DNA from: Cylindrospermopsis curvispora GIHE-G1
GTDB lineage: Bacteria; Cyanobacteriota; Cyanobacteriia; Cyanobacteriales; Nostocaceae
Reading direction: 5' to 3'
Assembly: GCF_014489415.1 (NCBI RefSeq)
Contig: NZ_CP060822.1
Coordinates: forward strand, 692,311-756,310
Length of the DNA stretch: 64,000 bases
A program made the translations under genes and the position numbers. The notes under the pieces were generated by a model, which saw nothing but the letters and a program-made list of their open reading frames with translations, was not told the origin of the DNA and ran no database searches. The first letter of the stretch is position 1, and each line of letters opens with the position of its first letter. Positions 52,453-63,893 of the stretch are shown here, one piece after another.

Positions 52453-53970
52453 ATGATTCAAGAAATCCAAGCACTAAAACAGGCATTTTACAGTCGCAAG
52501 ATGGGAAGTTTGCTGTTACTCGGTTTTGCTTCCGGGTTACCACTGTTTCTCACCACTCGCACCCTGCAACTATGGATGAAAGATGCTGATGTAGAGGTTG
52601 CCAAAATCACATTATTTAGCCTAGTCAGTCTACCATACTCCTTAAAATTTATTTGGTCTCCCCTAATTGATAGATTTTCTCCATCCTTTTTAGGGGGGAG
52701 GAGAGGTTGGTTGTTCATTACTCAATTGGGGTTAGTGCTAGCAATAGTAACCATGGCATTACAGCAACCAACCCAAAACACCCAGGTGCTAATCACCTTA
52801 GCCATTATATCATTTATTATTGCCTTTTTTAGTGCCACCCAAGATATTGCTGGGGACGCCTATAGAACCGAAATTTTAAAGCCTCTAGAATTGGAAACAG
52901 GAGCATCTGTATGGGTTTTAGGTTATCGGGTAGCCCTATTTATTGCCTTTTCTTTAGCAGCATGGTTAGCAGGATTTCTGTCATGGAATATGGTATACCT
53001 ACTCATGGCAGGATTTATGTCTGTGGGACTAATTACCACTCTTTTGGCTCCACCAGAAACCCAAGAGAAAAACAATTCACCCAAGACCAACAATAGGTTT
53101 TTAAAAACCAAGGACATCATATTTCTCCTGCTGATTATTACCATAACTGCTGCTTTGGTGGGGGGTGTAATTTCCCAGGTAATCCCCCTGCAAGTCTTTT
53201 ATTGGATATTGGGTGGACTATTAATAACTTGGGTTCTGGCCTCAATTATCTTGCCCAAACCCCAACTAAATGAACAGTCACAAGACCTGACACCACACAC
53301 CCTACAAGAAGCAGTAATCTTACCACTACAAATCTTCCTAGAAAAATATGGCATTACTAAAGCAATAATCATCCTCATCTTCATTATACTTTATAAACTG
53401 GGAGATTCCCTCGTAGGAATCACAGCCAACCTATTTGCCAAAGAAATTAACTTTAATAACCAGGAACTAGCAACAGTTTACATTATTGGACTAATAGCCA
53501 CTACTACAGGAGTCATCCTCGGTGGAATAATAATGTCTAAAATTGGCATCAACCGCGCCCTTTGGGTATTTGGAATCCTCCAACTACTCAGCAACCTGGG
53601 TTATTATACACTAGCTATTGTTGGCAAAGACTACCCTCTCCTGGCGATCGCTATTATGATCGAAAACAGCAGCGCTGGACTAGTCACCGTAGCTACAGTG
53701 GCTTACCTAATGAGCTTATGTAGTCATAACTTTACCACTACACAATTTGCTTTATTTTCTAGCCTTATGGCACTAAGTCGAGACATACTTTCAGCACCTG
53801 CAGGGGACTGGGCAAAAGCTACTGGTTGGCCTAATTTCTTTTTGTTATCTATATTAGCAGCTTTACCTGGATTAATACTGTTACCCATAGCCGCCCCTTG
53901 GAATAATAAATCGTTAACAGTAAACAGACCGGGACTTGAAGAGGAGGATTTATGGAACCACAAGCAGTAA
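52453..53970 (+). CDS. AmpG-like MFS transporter
   Basis: A 505 aa membrane protein with about 12-14 helices. GSLLLLGFASGLPLFLTTRTLQLWMKD at the N-terminus, YSLKFIWSPLIDRF and SATQDIAGDAYRTE are AmpG-family motifs. AmpG carries muropeptides from peptidoglycan recycling into the cytoplasm. In cyanobacteria the substrate is unproven. A hydrophilic loop at ~residues 200-215 separates the halves. Overlaps the next gene by 19 bases. Confidence 0.88.
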   Translation: MIQEIQALKQAFYSRKMGSLLLLGFASGLPLFLTTRTLQLWMKDADVEVAKITLFSLVSLPYSLKFIWSPLIDRFSPSFLGGRRGWLFITQLGLVLAIVTMALQQPTQNTQVLITLAIISFIIAFFSATQDIAGDAYRTEILKPLELETGASVWVLGYRVALFIAFSLAAWLAGFLSWNMVYLLMAGFMSVGLITTLLAPPETQEKNNSPKTNNRFLKTKDIIFLLLIITITAALVGGVISQVIPLQVFYWILGGLLITWVLASIILPKPQLNEQSQDLTPHTLQEAVILPLQIFLEKYGITKAIIILIFIILYKLGDSLVGITANLFAKEINFNNQELATVYIIGLIATTTGVILGGIIMSKIGINRALWVFGILQLLSNLGYYTLAIVGKDYPLLAIAIMIENSSAGLVTVATVAYLMSLCSHNFTTTQFALFSSLMALSRDILSAPAGDWAKATGWPNFFLLSILAALPGLILLPIAAPWNNKSLTVNRPGLEEEDLWNHKQ

Positions 53971-54350
53971 TAATTCTTGGCACAATCGTATTAGTAATTA
54001 CAGGGTTATTATTGGGTTATGTAGTTTCACAATTAGTTTTAGGATATTTGGGATTTAGCCTTCTTAACCTGCTAGGAACAGTCAGCCTGATTTTGATTTT
54101 TTGTGCCCTCTACTACGTAATATTTTGGCAACTGCGACGACAGTTACAACCAGCAAATTTCGGTTCTGTCAAACAAGTAGATGAGGAAATAACAGGAAGT
54201 TACCTGAAAAACAGACTCATTGCCAGACTATCTGGTGATGTAGCTGCTGCGGAAAGATTAATTGAACAGGCCCAACAAAACTATCCAGGAATGCCAGAAA
54301 ATTGGTACTGTGAAAGAGTCCTTGATGATTTAGATCGGGATGAACATTAA
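53952..54350 (+). CDS. Hypothetical membrane protein, 132 aa
   Basis: Two N-terminal membrane helices (ILGTIVLVITGLLLGYVV and LLGTVSLILIFCALYYVIF) followed by a soluble tail with helical text (KNRLIARLSGDVAAAERLIEQ) ending in acidic residues. No family recognised. Its start lies inside the end of the AmpG-like gene (19-base overlap), so it is probably translated from the same message. Confidence 0.7.
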   Translation: MEPQAVIILGTIVLVITGLLLGYVVSQLVLGYLGFSLLNLLGTVSLILIFCALYYVIFWQLRRQLQPANFGSVKQVDEEITGSYLKNRLIARLSGDVAAAERLIEQAQQNYPGMPENWYCERVLDDLDRDEH

Positions 54351-54373
54351 AACCACTTAGATTATTACAGGTC

Positions 54374-54550
54374 ATGTCTATTTTTCGTCAGTACATCGCT
54401 CCCTTGCTGGTTGTTTTAGTATTTTTAGTTGCCTTGGCTGCTGTCAGTGCGAGGATTTTTCTACCCGCCGACATGGCTGCACCCGCTCCAGTTGGTACAA
54501 TTATTCATCATTTATCAGTTTACACCCTAAGTTACAATTTTAACATTTGA
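54374..54550 (+). CDS. Single-helix small membrane protein, 58 aa
   Basis: From an ATG at 54374 (CAGGT upstream as a weak RBS) the frame reads MSIFRQYIAPLLVVLVFLV and then ARIFLPADMAAPAPVG, one clear membrane helix with a short Pro/Ala-rich tail, then a less conserved-looking end to TGA at 54550. It overlaps the start of the GNAT gene by four bases. The composition is typical of the many small cyanobacterial thylakoid proteins, but I do not recognise a family. Confidence 0.65.
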   Translation: MSIFRQYIAPLLVVLVFLVALAAVSARIFLPADMAAPAPVGTIIHHLSVYTLSYNFNI

Positions 54551-55017
54551 CTTTGGAATTTCCTTTGCCGGACTATTCTCTTCGTCGAGGTTCTATCCTA
54601 GACAAGGCCCTCTTGGTCAAGTTTATCCAGCGTACTTACCAAGAAATTTTTCCCTCCCGAGATTTTTCCCACCTGTGCCGTACTGTGGAGAACTATCTTT
54701 CTAATGATACGCCTTTGTGGTGGGTATATAAAAATCAGCAACCGTCTCCAATAGCTTGTTTGTGGGCTGGTAATGCCATAGATCAGGTAACAGGTAGTCG
54801 TCATACCCACATATTTTTACTTTATGTGGAACCTACCCACCGTAGACAGGGTATTGCTAAAACCCTCATGCAGCACATAGAAAACTGGGCTAAACAAAAG
54901 GGAGACCGACAAATTGGACTCCAGGTGTTCACCACTAATACCCCTGCTCTAGAGCTTTATGAACAGCTAGGTTATCAAACCCAATCCCTCTGGATGATAA
55001 AATCACTTGAGGGCTGA
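54547..55017 (+). CDS. GNAT family N-acetyltransferase (RimI-like)
   Basis: A 156 aa acetyltransferase: FLLYVEPTHRRQGIAKTLMQHIENWA is the acetyl-CoA motif A and NTPALELYEQLGYQTQSLWM the RimI-like C-terminal motif. The target is unknown. Begins with TTG at 54547, overlapping the small membrane gene by four bases (translational coupling), and ends 24 bases before the HEAT-repeat gene. Confidence 0.87.
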   Translation: MTLEFPLPDYSLRRGSILDKALLVKFIQRTYQEIFPSRDFSHLCRTVENYLSNDTPLWWVYKNQQPSPIACLWAGNAIDQVTGSRHTHIFLLYVEPTHRRQGIAKTLMQHIENWAKQKGDRQIGLQVFTTNTPALELYEQLGYQTQSLWMIKSLEG

Positions 55018-55041
55018 TTTTTAACTAACTGAAAAGATATT

Positions 55042-55800
55042 ATGTATGACAAAGAGAATGTTAGTCTGCTCGATGATGAAGTAGATCTACAAAGTCCACT
55101 AGATAATATAGAACCAATTACCTCAGAATCGGAAATAGTGAAACCCGATCCTGATGCCATGCTAGAACTTTTGCAAGCGTCCGATTCTAAACAAAGAATG
55201 TTGGCTGCTCGTGCTTTTTGTGACATTTCCGATCAGCGATCCATACCCTATCTAATTAAACTATTATCTGACTATTGTCCTTTAGTTCGAGTTAGTGCGG
55301 CATACGCCCTAGGTCGTAATACTGCTATGGAAGCAGTTGACCCCCTAATTAATCAGCTAAATCTTGATTTAAATGGCTATGTGAGAAAGGGTGTAGTTTG
55401 GGCATTAGGTAATTGCCATGATCATCGTTGTTTAAACCCGCTCACGGATGCTTTAAAAACAGACATTCCCGCAGTTCGTCTATGGGCAGCCAGTGCTTTA
55501 GCGCAAATGGCAAATATAGGTTATGAAGCTATAATTCGTGCTATACCACCTTTAATAGAAGCCTTAGTTCAAGATCCTACTCCAGGGGTGCGCAGTAACT
55601 CCGCCTGGGCAATTGGTCAACTCTGTAAAGAGTTACCTTCTAATATTATTTACGCTACAGCTATAGACGCCTTAATTCAAGCTTTTGCTGAAGATCAGGA
55701 CTTAGGAGTTAAAGAAGATGCCAAGGCTTCACTATTGGGAGTGGGAGATACTCGTGGGTTGCAACTCATTGAAACGCTAGAACAGGAAGGTTGGTTTTAG
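55042..55800 (+). CDS. HEAT-repeat protein
   Basis: A 252 aa protein built of about five HEAT/PBS-lyase-like repeats (for example YLIKLLSDYCPLVRVSAAYALG, PLINQLNLDLNGYVRKGVVW and LTDALKTDIPAVRLWAASAL). An acidic N-terminal ~45 residue segment is likely disordered. Such proteins serve as scaffolds or, in the CpcE/F subgroup, as phycobilin lyase subunits; no CpcF partner is present here, so general scaffold is the safer call. Confidence 0.85.
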   Translation: MYDKENVSLLDDEVDLQSPLDNIEPITSESEIVKPDPDAMLELLQASDSKQRMLAARAFCDISDQRSIPYLIKLLSDYCPLVRVSAAYALGRNTAMEAVDPLINQLNLDLNGYVRKGVVWALGNCHDHRCLNPLTDALKTDIPAVRLWAASALAQMANIGYEAIIRAIPPLIEALVQDPTPGVRSNSAWAIGQLCKELPSNIIYATAIDALIQAFAEDQDLGVKEDAKASLLGVGDTRGLQLIETLEQEGWF

Positions 55801-55804
55801 GAAT

Positions 55805-55824
55805 TCCCCACCCTAAGGTGGGGA
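55805..55824. terminator. Bidirectional terminator hairpin between HEAT gene and ndhD
   Basis: CCCCACC at 55806-55812 pairs with GGTGGGG at 55817-55823 around a 4-base loop, in the 35-base gap between convergent genes. No T-run, but location supports termination of both. Confidence 0.5.
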
Positions 55825-55835
55825 TGAATCAAGAA

Positions 55836-57410
55836 CTATTGGGCAATCACAGGGGTATTTACGGAAACATGTTGTATTGCTTTTTCCGCAGTTAAGGTGG
55901 GGACTGAGTCCCGCAATCTTTGAGTTAATTGTACTGTGGTCGCATCATACACTTGGGTGAGCAACTTGGGGTAAAAACCAATACCAATAATGGGGACTAA
56001 TAAACAGGCAATAATGAATACTTCTCTTGGTTCAGCATCAATTAATGCTTGGTGAGAAACTAACTCGTCGTTTTCTTGACCATAGAATATTTCCCGCAGC
56101 ATGGATAGCAAATAAATGGGGGTTAGAATCACACCGACTGCCATCAATAATACTACAATGACCTTAAAAGTGGGGTTATAAGCATCACTAGTAGCAAAGC
56201 CCACAAACACCATTAATTCCGCTACAAAGCCACTCATGCCTGGTAAAGCTAAAGAAGCCATAGAACAGGTGGTAAACATAGCGAAAATTTTCTTCATCCG
56301 CTTACCAACCCCACCCATTTCATCCAGCATCAGGGTGTGAGTCCGGTCATAGGTAGCACCTACTAGGAAAAACAAACTCGCACCGATTAAACCATGGGAG
56401 ACCATTTGTAAAACCGCACCACTTAAACCCAGGTCAGTAAATGAGGCCATACCTATAGTGACAAAACCCATGTGGGATATGGAAGAATAGGCGATTTTCC
56501 GTTTCAGATTGCGCTGGGCAAAAGAGGTTAAAGCCGCATAAATGATATTTACCACACCTAAAATTACTAATACGGGAGCAAAATAGGCATGGGCATCAGG
56601 TAACATTTGGGCATTCATGCGAATTAGAGCATACCCACCCATCTTGAGCAAAATACCTGCCAACAACATGTGTACTGGTGCCGTAGCTTCTCCGTGAGCA
56701 TCTGGTAACCAGGTATGGAGGGGAATGATAGGCAATTTAACCGCATAGGCAATTAAAAAGCCGGCATATAGCAGCAGTTGTAAGTTGAGAGCATAGTCTT
56801 TTAAGGCTAGAGATGACATATCAAAAGTGATATTATCACCATAGAATGCCATTGTTAGAGATCCCAGCAGAATAAACAGGGAACCGCCCGCAGTATACAA
56901 AATAAACTTAGTTGCTGCGTAATGGCGTTTTTTACCACCCCAGATAGCTAGTAAAAGGTAGACGGGAATCAATTCCAACTCCCACACCAGGAAAAACAAC
57001 AACATGTCCTGGACTGCAAACACGGCAATTTGACCACCGTACATGGCTAAAAGTAAAAAGTAAAATAGCCTTGGTTTAAAGGTTACAGGCCATGCAGCTA
57101 AAGCAGCCAAAGTTGTAATAAAACCCGTCAAAATAATTAGAGGCATGGATAAGCCATCCACACCCACAGACCACTTCAAATCTATTTGGGGGATCCAGGA
57201 ATAGCTTTCCACCAATTGAAGGTCGGGATTGGAGAAATCATAACCAGTGTAGAAAGCAGCGACAATCAAGGCAAAATCAATCAAACCCACAATCAAGGCA
57301 AACCAACGGACTGTTTTACCCTCTTTATCGGGGATGACAGGAATGAGTAGTGACGCAGCTATTGGAAAAAGAATAATCGTCGTCAACCAGGGAAAATTAG
57401 GCATATTCAT
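55836..57410 (-). CDS. ndhD: NAD(P)H-quinone oxidoreductase subunit 4 (NdhD)
   Basis: A 524 aa proton-pumping subunit of the NDH-1 complex in the thylakoid membrane, about 14 helices. Typical text: [61 protein letters not shown] (with the conserved Lys/His of the pump) and [10 protein letters not shown]. The standard NdhD1-like form, involved in respiration and cyclic electron flow, is more likely than the CO2-uptake forms, but no ndhF is adjacent to decide. Confidence 0.94.
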   Translation of the reverse strand: MNMPNFPWLTTIILFPIAASLLIPVIPDKEGKTVRWFALIVGLIDFALIVAAFYTGYDFSNPDLQLVESYSWIPQIDLKWSVGVDGLSMPLIILTGFITTLAALAAWPVTFKPRLFYFLLLAMYGGQIAVFAVQDMLLFFLVWELELIPVYLLLAIWGGKKRHYAATKFILYTAGGSLFILLGSLTMAFYGDNITFDMSSLALKDYALNLQLLLYAGFLIAYAVKLPIIPLHTWLPDAHGEATAPVHMLLAGILLKMGGYALIRMNAQMLPDAHAYFAPVLVILGVVNIIYAALTSFAQRNLKRKIAYSSISHMGFVTIGMASFTDLGLSGAVLQMVSHGLIGASLFFLVGATYDRTHTLMLDEMGGVGKRMKKIFAMFTTCSMASLALPGMSGFVAELMVFVGFATSDAYNPTFKVIVVLLMAVGVILTPIYLLSMLREIFYGQENDELVSHQALIDAEPREVFIIACLLVPIIGIGFYPKLLTQVYDATTVQLTQRLRDSVPTLTAEKAIQHVSVNTPVIAQ

Positions 57411-57678
57411 GACAATTTATCTGTAATTAACATGAAGTTGGTACGGGAGCCCCTAATTAGTGACCTTATCCACTCCACGACATTTATATTTTCAGCTTTT
57501 AGTTCTCTAATAAATGCTCAAAATTATCTTAAAGTTGCCTTGATGGACAATTGGAAACATTTAAGGAGAACAAAAGAAGTGAGGAATTTAGACCAACACC
57601 CACATTATTATCATCCATTCCCCCATAAGGACAGGATTTGGATAACAAAGATATAAGATTTTCCTCACTTTTTCCTAA
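57411..57678. other. Intergenic region between ndhD and metH
   Basis: 268 bases, both neighbours on the minus strand. An open frame of 74 codons on the plus strand has no recognisable features. I see no tRNA, riboswitch or strong hairpin. Confidence 0.5.
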
Positions 57679-60600
57679 TTAGGCCGTAAAATACTTAGCT
57701 GTCGGATGATAAGCAATAATTGCAGTTGTAGACTGTTCAGGATACAATTGTTCACTTTCATCCATATACATACCCATCCTGTTAGCATCTAATAATTGTA
57801 GTTGCTTGTGTTGATCGGAAATGTTGGGACAAGCTGGGTAGCCAAAACTATATCGAGAACCCTGGTAACGTTGAGCTAAAATATCCCGAATATTATCCGG
57901 TTCAACATGACCAAATCCCAGCTCTTGGCGTATTTTAGCGTGAGTCCATTCTGCTAATGCCTCAGCCACCTGCACTGCTATCCCGTGAAAATAGAGATAG
58001 TCAGTGTATTTATCCTCAGCAAATAACTTTTGGGCAAACTTTGTTGCTACCTCTCCCACGGTTACCGCTTGCATGGGGAATACATCAATTAATCCTGACT
58101 CTTTGGGAGCAAAGAAATCGGCAATACAATATCTTCTCCCCGAGCGTTGACGAGGAAATTCAAAAGTTGTGCTAATTTCTTTACTATCTATGTGGGTAGT
58201 GTCGTAAATCAATAAACTATTGCCTACTGCTTGACAGGGGAAATATCCATAAATTACCTGGGGATGCAATAATTTCTCCTGGATTACACGTTGCTTCCAG
58301 TTTTCTAAAAGGGGGTAGACCGTATCAATTAAAAACTCCTGGTGTTCCGCTTGAGACTTTTCTTTGGGTTTGCGAAATTGCCATTGTCCCACTATCAAAG
58401 CCTGTAAATCTAAATAGTACAATACTTCTTCTAAAGGAATATCCTGGGGTTGTAAAAATCTACTTCCCCAAAAAGGTGGTTGAGGACGTTCAATATTGGC
58501 ATTCACGGCTTCAGAACGTTGGGTATCTACTTCCGTGGGTTGCTGTTTTACTTCCTCCTTAATCCGGTCTTTAATTTGGGTATTAATCTCTGGGATATCC
58601 CCCTTAACCTCATCCAAAAACCCTTGTAAATCATCCCATTTACCTGCTGCTTTTGCTGGCATTAATTTATCCATAAAATTCAAGTCATCAAAAGCGTCTT
58701 TACCATATATCACCTTGCCGTGATAAGTGTTTTGACAATCCTGGTTAACAAACTTAGGAGTTAATGCTGCACCTCCCAAAATTACAGGAACCGTAATGCC
58801 CTTTTCATTAAAAACCTCTAAATTCTCCTTCATAAATGCGGTGGATTTAACTAATAAACCACTCATGGCAATACAATCAGGTTGATGCTTTTCATAAGCC
58901 TGAATGATATTTTCCACCGGTTGCTTAATCCCCAAATTAATCACCTTATAACCATTATTGGATAAGATGATATCTACCAGATTTTTACCAATATCATGAA
59001 CATCGCCCTTAACCGTGGCAATCACAAAAATCCCCTTGGCATTACTACCAGCTCCCGACTTTTCCATAAATGGTTCCAAATAAGCCACCGCTGCTTTCAT
59101 GGTTTCTGCTGACTGCAAAACAAAGGGTAGCTGCATTTGACCAGCACCAAATAATTCACCTACAACCTTCATCCCATCCAACAAGAAAGTGTTGATGATA
59201 TCTAGGGGGGGATACTTCTCCAAGGCCTTGGCTAATTGTGCCTCTAAACCTATTCTTTCACCGTCAATAATATGTAGTTTCAACCGCTCTTCAATGGGCA
59301 AACTTTCATCAATTCCTCGATTCTGTTTAGCCTTAACTCCCGCAAATAATCTCGTTAGTTCAGCTAAGGGATCATATACACATACATCACCCTCGAATCT
59401 GCGCTGATCATATATTAGTTGTTTACATACCTCCTGATGTTGCGGGTCAATTTTCGCTAAAGGCAAAATCTTGCTTGCACTAACAATAGCTGCATCCATC
59501 CCAGCTCCCATTGCCTCATGTAAAAACATAGAGTTTAATACAATCCGCGCTGCTGGATTTAAACCAAAGGATATATTAGATACACCCAAAATTACATGAC
59601 ACTCTGGCAATTCTTCCCGGATACGACGAATAGACTCTATGGTCGCACTGCCATTTTTCCGATCCTCTTCTATGCCAGTAGAAATAGGTAAAGCTAAAGT
59701 GTCAAAAAATATTTCTGATGGGGGTATGCCATACTCAACTGCTTGACGATAAGCGCGCTGGGCAATTTCAAACTTCTTCTGTGCTGTTCTGGCCATCCCC
59801 TCCTCATCAATAGTACCAATTACCACACCCGCACCATACTTTTTCCCTAATTCCAAGACCTTTAAAAAACGGGTTTCTCCATCTTCATAGTTGGTGGAAT
59901 TGAGTAAACACTTACCCCCAGCTACTTTTAAACCCGCTTCCATTTTTTCCCATTCGGTGGAATCTAGCATGAGGGGGAGAGTGACATTATTCACAACCCG
60001 GGAAACTAACTGGTGCATATCATGCACCCCGTCTCTCCCCACATAATCAACATTCACATCTAAGATGTGAGCCCCCTCCTTAACTTGACTGCGAGCTATG
60101 GAAACTAAACCATCCCAGTCCTCAGCATTGAGCAAATCCCGGCATTTTTTGGAACCACTAGCATTGAGACGCTCACCAACTATTAAAAACGAATTATCCT
60201 GTGTGTAATTTTGTATGGAGTAAATTGATGCAGCAGCAGGTTCCAAACTTGGCTGTCTCACCTTTGGTTTTAAATCCTTAGCAATTTCCGCCAATTGTTG
60301 AATGTGATCCGGTCGTGTCCCACAGCAACCCCCAATCACTTGGACACCGAGATCTTCAACAAAATGCATCAACGCCATGCGCAGTTCTAAAGGAGTCAGT
60401 TTGTAGTGAGCTTGACCACCTATATTTTCCGGTAACCCCGCATTGGGAATACAGGATACAACAAAAGGTGAATGTTCTGATAAATACTTAATGTGTGGTT
60501 TCATTAAGTCCGGACCAGTGGCACAGTTTAAACCTAGAATATCAATGGAGTATGGTGCTAAAATAGTCAAAACTGCGGCAATTTCCGTGCCAACTAACAT

Positions 60601-61206
60601 AGTCCCCATACTTTCCATGGTGACGGAAACCATAACCGGTCTTCTTTCACCTTTTTGGCTGAAAACTTCCTCGATGCCATTTAATGCAGCTTTAATCTGT
60701 AATACATCTTGGCAAGTTTCTACAATAAATAGGTCTACCCCACCATCAAATAGAGCTGTTACCTGTTCAGCAAAAGCTGATTTCATGGTGTCAAAGTCTA
60801 TGTGTCCTAAAGTTGGCAGCTTGGTGGTTGGACCTATGGAACCAGCAACAAATCTGGGTTTTTCTGGAGTGGAAAACTCCGCAGCCACCCGTTTAGCCAG
60901 CTCGGCGGCGGTCTTACTTAGATAATAAGCTTGATCCGCTAAGTCATACTCTGCTAAAACTATGGAGGTGCCACCAAAAGTATCAGTTTCAATTACATCT
61001 GCGCCAGCTAGTAAAAAGTCCCGGTGAACTTTAGCCACCGCCTCTGGTTTGGTGTGTATTAGATATTCATTACACCCCTCGTATTCAGGACCTCCAAAAT
61101 CCTCGGCGGTTAGGTTCTGAATTTGTAGGTTTGTCCCCATTGCACCATCAAACACTATAACTGGATGTTCAGGACTATGTAAACGTTCAAGAAAGGAATG
61201 GGTCAT
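57679..61206 (-). CDS. metH: Cobalamin-dependent methionine synthase
   Basis: A 1175 aa enzyme transferring methyl from methyltetrahydrofolate to homocysteine via methylcobalamin. Domains in order: homocysteine-binding (VIFD-like [11 protein letters not shown]; Cys in LNCATGP and [11 protein letters not shown]), pterin-binding ([25 protein letters not shown]), B12 cap helices (residues ~640-730), B12-binding with the lower-ligand His in [12 protein letters not shown], and the C-terminal activation domain ([11 protein letters not shown]) that uses AdoMet for repair. All key residues are seen. No B12 riboswitch is recognised in the short upstream region. Confidence 0.97.
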   Translation of the reverse strand: MTHSFLERLHSPEHPVIVFDGAMGTNLQIQNLTAEDFGGPEYEGCNEYLIHTKPEAVAKVHRDFLLAGADVIETDTFGGTSIVLAEYDLADQAYYLSKTAAELAKRVAAEFSTPEKPRFVAGSIGPTTKLPTLGHIDFDTMKSAFAEQVTALFDGGVDLFIVETCQDVLQIKAALNGIEEVFSQKGERRPVMVSVTMESMGTMLVGTEIAAVLTILAPYSIDILGLNCATGPDLMKPHIKYLSEHSPFVVSCIPNAGLPENIGGQAHYKLTPLELRMALMHFVEDLGVQVIGGCCGTRPDHIQQLAEIAKDLKPKVRQPSLEPAAASIYSIQNYTQDNSFLIVGERLNASGSKKCRDLLNAEDWDGLVSIARSQVKEGAHILDVNVDYVGRDGVHDMHQLVSRVVNNVTLPLMLDSTEWEKMEAGLKVAGGKCLLNSTNYEDGETRFLKVLELGKKYGAGVVIGTIDEEGMARTAQKKFEIAQRAYRQAVEYGIPPSEIFFDTLALPISTGIEEDRKNGSATIESIRRIREELPECHVILGVSNISFGLNPAARIVLNSMFLHEAMGAGMDAAIVSASKILPLAKIDPQHQEVCKQLIYDQRRFEGDVCVYDPLAELTRLFAGVKAKQNRGIDESLPIEERLKLHIIDGERIGLEAQLAKALEKYPPLDIINTFLLDGMKVVGELFGAGQMQLPFVLQSAETMKAAVAYLEPFMEKSGAGSNAKGIFVIATVKGDVHDIGKNLVDIILSNNGYKVINLGIKQPVENIIQAYEKHQPDCIAMSGLLVKSTAFMKENLEVFNEKGITVPVILGGAALTPKFVNQDCQNTYHGKVIYGKDAFDDLNFMDKLMPAKAAGKWDDLQGFLDEVKGDIPEINTQIKDRIKEEVKQQPTEVDTQRSEAVNANIERPQPPFWGSRFLQPQDIPLEEVLYYLDLQALIVGQWQFRKPKEKSQAEHQEFLIDTVYPLLENWKQRVIQEKLLHPQVIYGYFPCQAVGNSLLIYDTTHIDSKEISTTFEFPRQRSGRRYCIADFFAPKESGLIDVFPMQAVTVGEVATKFAQKLFAEDKYTDYLYFHGIAVQVAEALAEWTHAKIRQELGFGHVEPDNIRDILAQRYQGSRYSFGYPACPNISDQHKQLQLLDANRMGMYMDESEQLYPEQSTTAIIAYHPTAKYFTA

Positions 61207-61274
61207 ATTTTTAAACGCAGCTCAAGATTTATAGGTTAACTTTTAGTAACATTTTAGTAACATTGGCTAGGAAT

Positions 61275-62249
61275 ATGAAGTGGAAATATTTTAGTTCACT
61301 TGTTAGTTCATTTGTGCAAAGGTTAATTTGCCACGAACTGATAGTTAGAGGAGCAAAGGATTGGACAACAAGAGTGGGCATTATTTTTTTGATGTTGACA
61401 ACCTTTATTATAGTAATTTCTACCGGTCTAGCAAGGGAACAGTATGGACAGAACGCCTTGACTAGTTCTGAAACATCTCAAGCAGTAGTTGTGAATCCAT
61501 ACCCAAAACAATTATTACAGGCACAAGCAAAAACAAAACAACCGAAATCAATACAAATACAAAATTTTTCTCAGTCACTTATCGAAAGAATTAAACAAAA
61601 AAAGGTTGTGAAAAAATACGTCACAACTGATAGCTTTAGTAAGTACCAACCTAAGTTAACAGCAGCACAAGTACATCCTAGTAATTATGGGGAAAGATTC
61701 AGTCGGGATACCAAGGGTATGGCAGTTAGTAACCAACCAATTATTGTTTTACATGAAACAACATATTCTGCTAGGAGTGCAATCAATTACTTTCAGAACC
61801 ATAATGTGGATGAAGATATTCAAGCTAGTTATCATGCCATCATTGCCCGGGATGGAACTGTAATTTATTTAGTCCCACCCGATAAAAGAGCATTTGGCGC
61901 TGGCAATTCAGTTTTTAAAAATACAGATGGCACAATAGAGACAGTTCAAACTAATCCTAAATTAGCTCCTTCCGTTAATAATTTTGCCTATCATGTTTCT
62001 TTAGAAACACCTCCTGACGGTTGGGGAAAAAGAGATATTAGAGAACATAGTGGTTATACACAGGAGCAATACAATTCCCTAGCTTGGTTGATTGCCCAAA
62101 GCCAAGTTCCCGATGACAGAATCACTACTCATCGAGCTGTAGATGTGGCTAATGGTAAAGTTGACCCTTTGAGCTTTGATTTTGACAGATTCTTTAAAAA
62201 ATTGCATTCTTTTCGAAAACTTCACAGTATTGCCCAATCACACTCCTAA
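61275..62249 (+). CDS. N-acetylmuramoyl-L-alanine amidase (Amidase_2 family)
   Basis: A 324 aa cell-wall hydrolase. The N-terminus has a membrane helix at residues ~37-57 ([19 protein letters not shown]), then a Gln/Lys-rich linker, then the catalytic domain from ~150 ([55 protein letters not shown]), whose His residues coordinate zinc. Probably anchored facing the periplasm, cutting the amide between muramic acid and peptide. The start at 61275 is preferred over an in-frame TTG at 61263. Ends inside the convergent proA (12-base overlap). Confidence 0.87.
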   Translation: MKWKYFSSLVSSFVQRLICHELIVRGAKDWTTRVGIIFLMLTTFIIVISTGLAREQYGQNALTSSETSQAVVVNPYPKQLLQAQAKTKQPKSIQIQNFSQSLIERIKQKKVVKKYVTTDSFSKYQPKLTAAQVHPSNYGERFSRDTKGMAVSNQPIIVLHETTYSARSAINYFQNHNVDEDIQASYHAIIARDGTVIYLVPPDKRAFGAGNSVFKNTDGTIETVQTNPKLAPSVNNFAYHVSLETPPDGWGKRDIREHSGYTQEQYNSLAWLIAQSQVPDDRITTHRAVDVANGKVDPLSFDFDRFFKKLHSFRKLHSIAQSHS

Positions 62250-63575
62250 ATCTTTATGGGTAAACCCTTTCCTGCGATCGCCTGTATAGGTCTTCACAAC
62301 GTGTCCATCTCCGACTATATGATATTTATAGGTTACCAACCCTTCTAAACCCACAGGTCCCCGAGGTGGCATTTGCTGGGTACTAATTCCCACTTCTGCA
62401 CCAAAACCATAACGAAAACCATCAGCAAATCTAGTGGAACAATTGTGATATACTCCTGCTGCATTGACTAATGCTTGAAAGGTATTAGCTGCTATCAAGT
62501 CTTCCGTAACGATCGCCTCGGTGTGCCGTGAACCATATTCACTGATGTGAGCGATAGCCTCTTCTAAAGAATCAACTATTTTAATGGACAAAATCAAATC
62601 ACTATATTCTGTTTGCCAATCTTTTTCTGTGGCCAATTCAATTTTTGGTAATATATCCAAGGTTCGGTTATCTCCCCTTAGTTCTACATTTTCAGATTCT
62701 AAAGCTGATGCAACTTGGGGCAAAAATTCCTGGGCAATACTACTGTGTATTAGTAAGGTTTCAATGGCATTACATGCAGCTGCATATTGGGTTTTGGCAT
62801 CTATAGTAATATCAATTGCCTTGTGAATATCTGCTGCTTTATCTACATACAGATGACAAATTCCATCCGCGTGACCTAATACTGGAATTCGAGTATTTTC
62901 TTGGACAAATCTGACAAAGGAATTTGAACCCCTAGGAATAATTAAATCTACATATTTATCTAAATTTAAAAGTTCTAATATTTCTTCTCGGGTGGTTAAT
63001 AATTGCACCACATCTGGGTTAATATCAGTCTTAGATAAACCTTGTTTAATCGCTTTCACTATGGCTTCACAAGAACCTATTGCTTCTCTCCCTCCTTTAA
63101 GAATGACCCCATTCCCCGATTTAATTGCCAGGGAAACAATTTGAATAGCAGCTTCTGGTCTAGCTTCAAAAATAACCCCCAGCACACCCAAGGGACAGGT
63201 TATACGCTTGAGAATTAATCCCCTGTCAATTTCTCGATGGATTTGAACTTGACCCACTGGATCCTTTAGTTTGACTAGATCTCTTACACCAGCGATCGCT
63301 TCTTGTAGTTTATTAGAATCTAAATACAATCGTTTATATAATGATTTACTGATACTCTGAGACATTGCATTTTGACAATCAGCTATATTTGCCTGAAGTA
63401 TTTCTTCTTGGGCAGACTCTAAAGCTAAAGCAATTGTATCAAGAGCATAATCTTTCTGTTTACTGGTTAACAGGGACAAATTAAGAGCAGCTAAGCGGGT
63501 TTTTTGGGCAATCTCTTTTAGGGTAGAGGTATGTTGCAAACTAATTTCTAAACTCATATCTAAACTCATAATCAC
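62238..63575 (-). CDS. proA: Glutamate-5-semialdehyde dehydrogenase (gamma-glutamyl phosphate reductase)
   Basis: Second step of proline synthesis: NADPH-dependent reduction of gamma-glutamyl phosphate. The 445 aa protein shows [48 protein letters not shown] and the catalytic Cys in [12 protein letters not shown]. The C-terminus has [22 protein letters not shown]. Its partner proB is ~57 kb away, so the two are expressed separately. The N-terminal start among several close methionines is uncertain by a few residues. Confidence 0.96.
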   Translation of the reverse strand: MIMSLDMSLEISLQHTSTLKEIAQKTRLAALNLSLLTSKQKDYALDTIALALESAQEEILQANIADCQNAMSQSISKSLYKRLYLDSNKLQEAIAGVRDLVKLKDPVGQVQIHREIDRGLILKRITCPLGVLGVIFEARPEAAIQIVSLAIKSGNGVILKGGREAIGSCEAIVKAIKQGLSKTDINPDVVQLLTTREEILELLNLDKYVDLIIPRGSNSFVRFVQENTRIPVLGHADGICHLYVDKAADIHKAIDITIDAKTQYAAACNAIETLLIHSSIAQEFLPQVASALESENVELRGDNRTLDILPKIELATEKDWQTEYSDLILSIKIVDSLEEAIAHISEYGSRHTEAIVTEDLIAANTFQALVNAAGVYHNCSTRFADGFRYGFGAEVGISTQQMPPRGPVGLEGLVTYKYHIVGDGHVVKTYTGDRRKGFTHKDLGV

Positions 63576-63610
63576 AAAAACTAACTGTAGTAACTAATTA
63601 TTTTGGGGGG

Positions 63611-63659
63611 AAATAAGTAGGGAGGCACAATTTATATTTAATTCCACCCACCCACTTAC
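63611..63659 (-). repeat. Dispersed small repeat, copy E (short form)
   Basis: AAGTAGGGAGGCACAATTTA followed by TATTTAATTCCACCCACCCA and CTTAC: the reverse orientation of the short form seen at 49861, again lacking the central hairpin. Confidence 0.7.
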
Positions 63660-63757
63660 ATATTGTATAGATTTGGGACATGCTTCCAACAACGGATATA
63701 GCGATCGCATTTTTCCGCTCTATAGGATCTACCCAAAGCTACCCAGACCTTATTCCT

Positions 63758-63832
63758 TCAAACCATCGTTCTAGATTTTTTGCCGCGATCTCCGTCTTGG
63801 GTGCGTCCACATTCAGGACAAACGTAAACTCG
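63758..63832 (-). pseudogene. Possible TnpB/OrfB (IS200/IS605) C-terminal fragment
   Basis: On the minus strand RVYVCPECGRTQDGDRGKKS then a stop at 63758. The CPxCG...DGDR pattern recalls the end of the zinc-ribbon of TnpB proteins (CP.CG...DRD.NA). A stop codon lies just upstream of the fragment and the rest of the gene is missing. Short, so tentative. Confidence 0.45.
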
Positions 63833-63893
63833 TTAGCGGTATTTTGTTAAGGGTTCAATGGCTGTGGTTAATATATCGCATATATTTTTAACC

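Noticed and set aside
57432-57656. A 74-codon plus-strand frame between ndhD and metH
   Set aside because: No RBS, odd composition and overlap with the likely promoter region of ndhD; no family features.
61207-61274. Possible cobalamin riboswitch for metH
   Set aside because: The upstream region before the divergent amidase gene is under 70 bases and shows no B12-box-like sequence.
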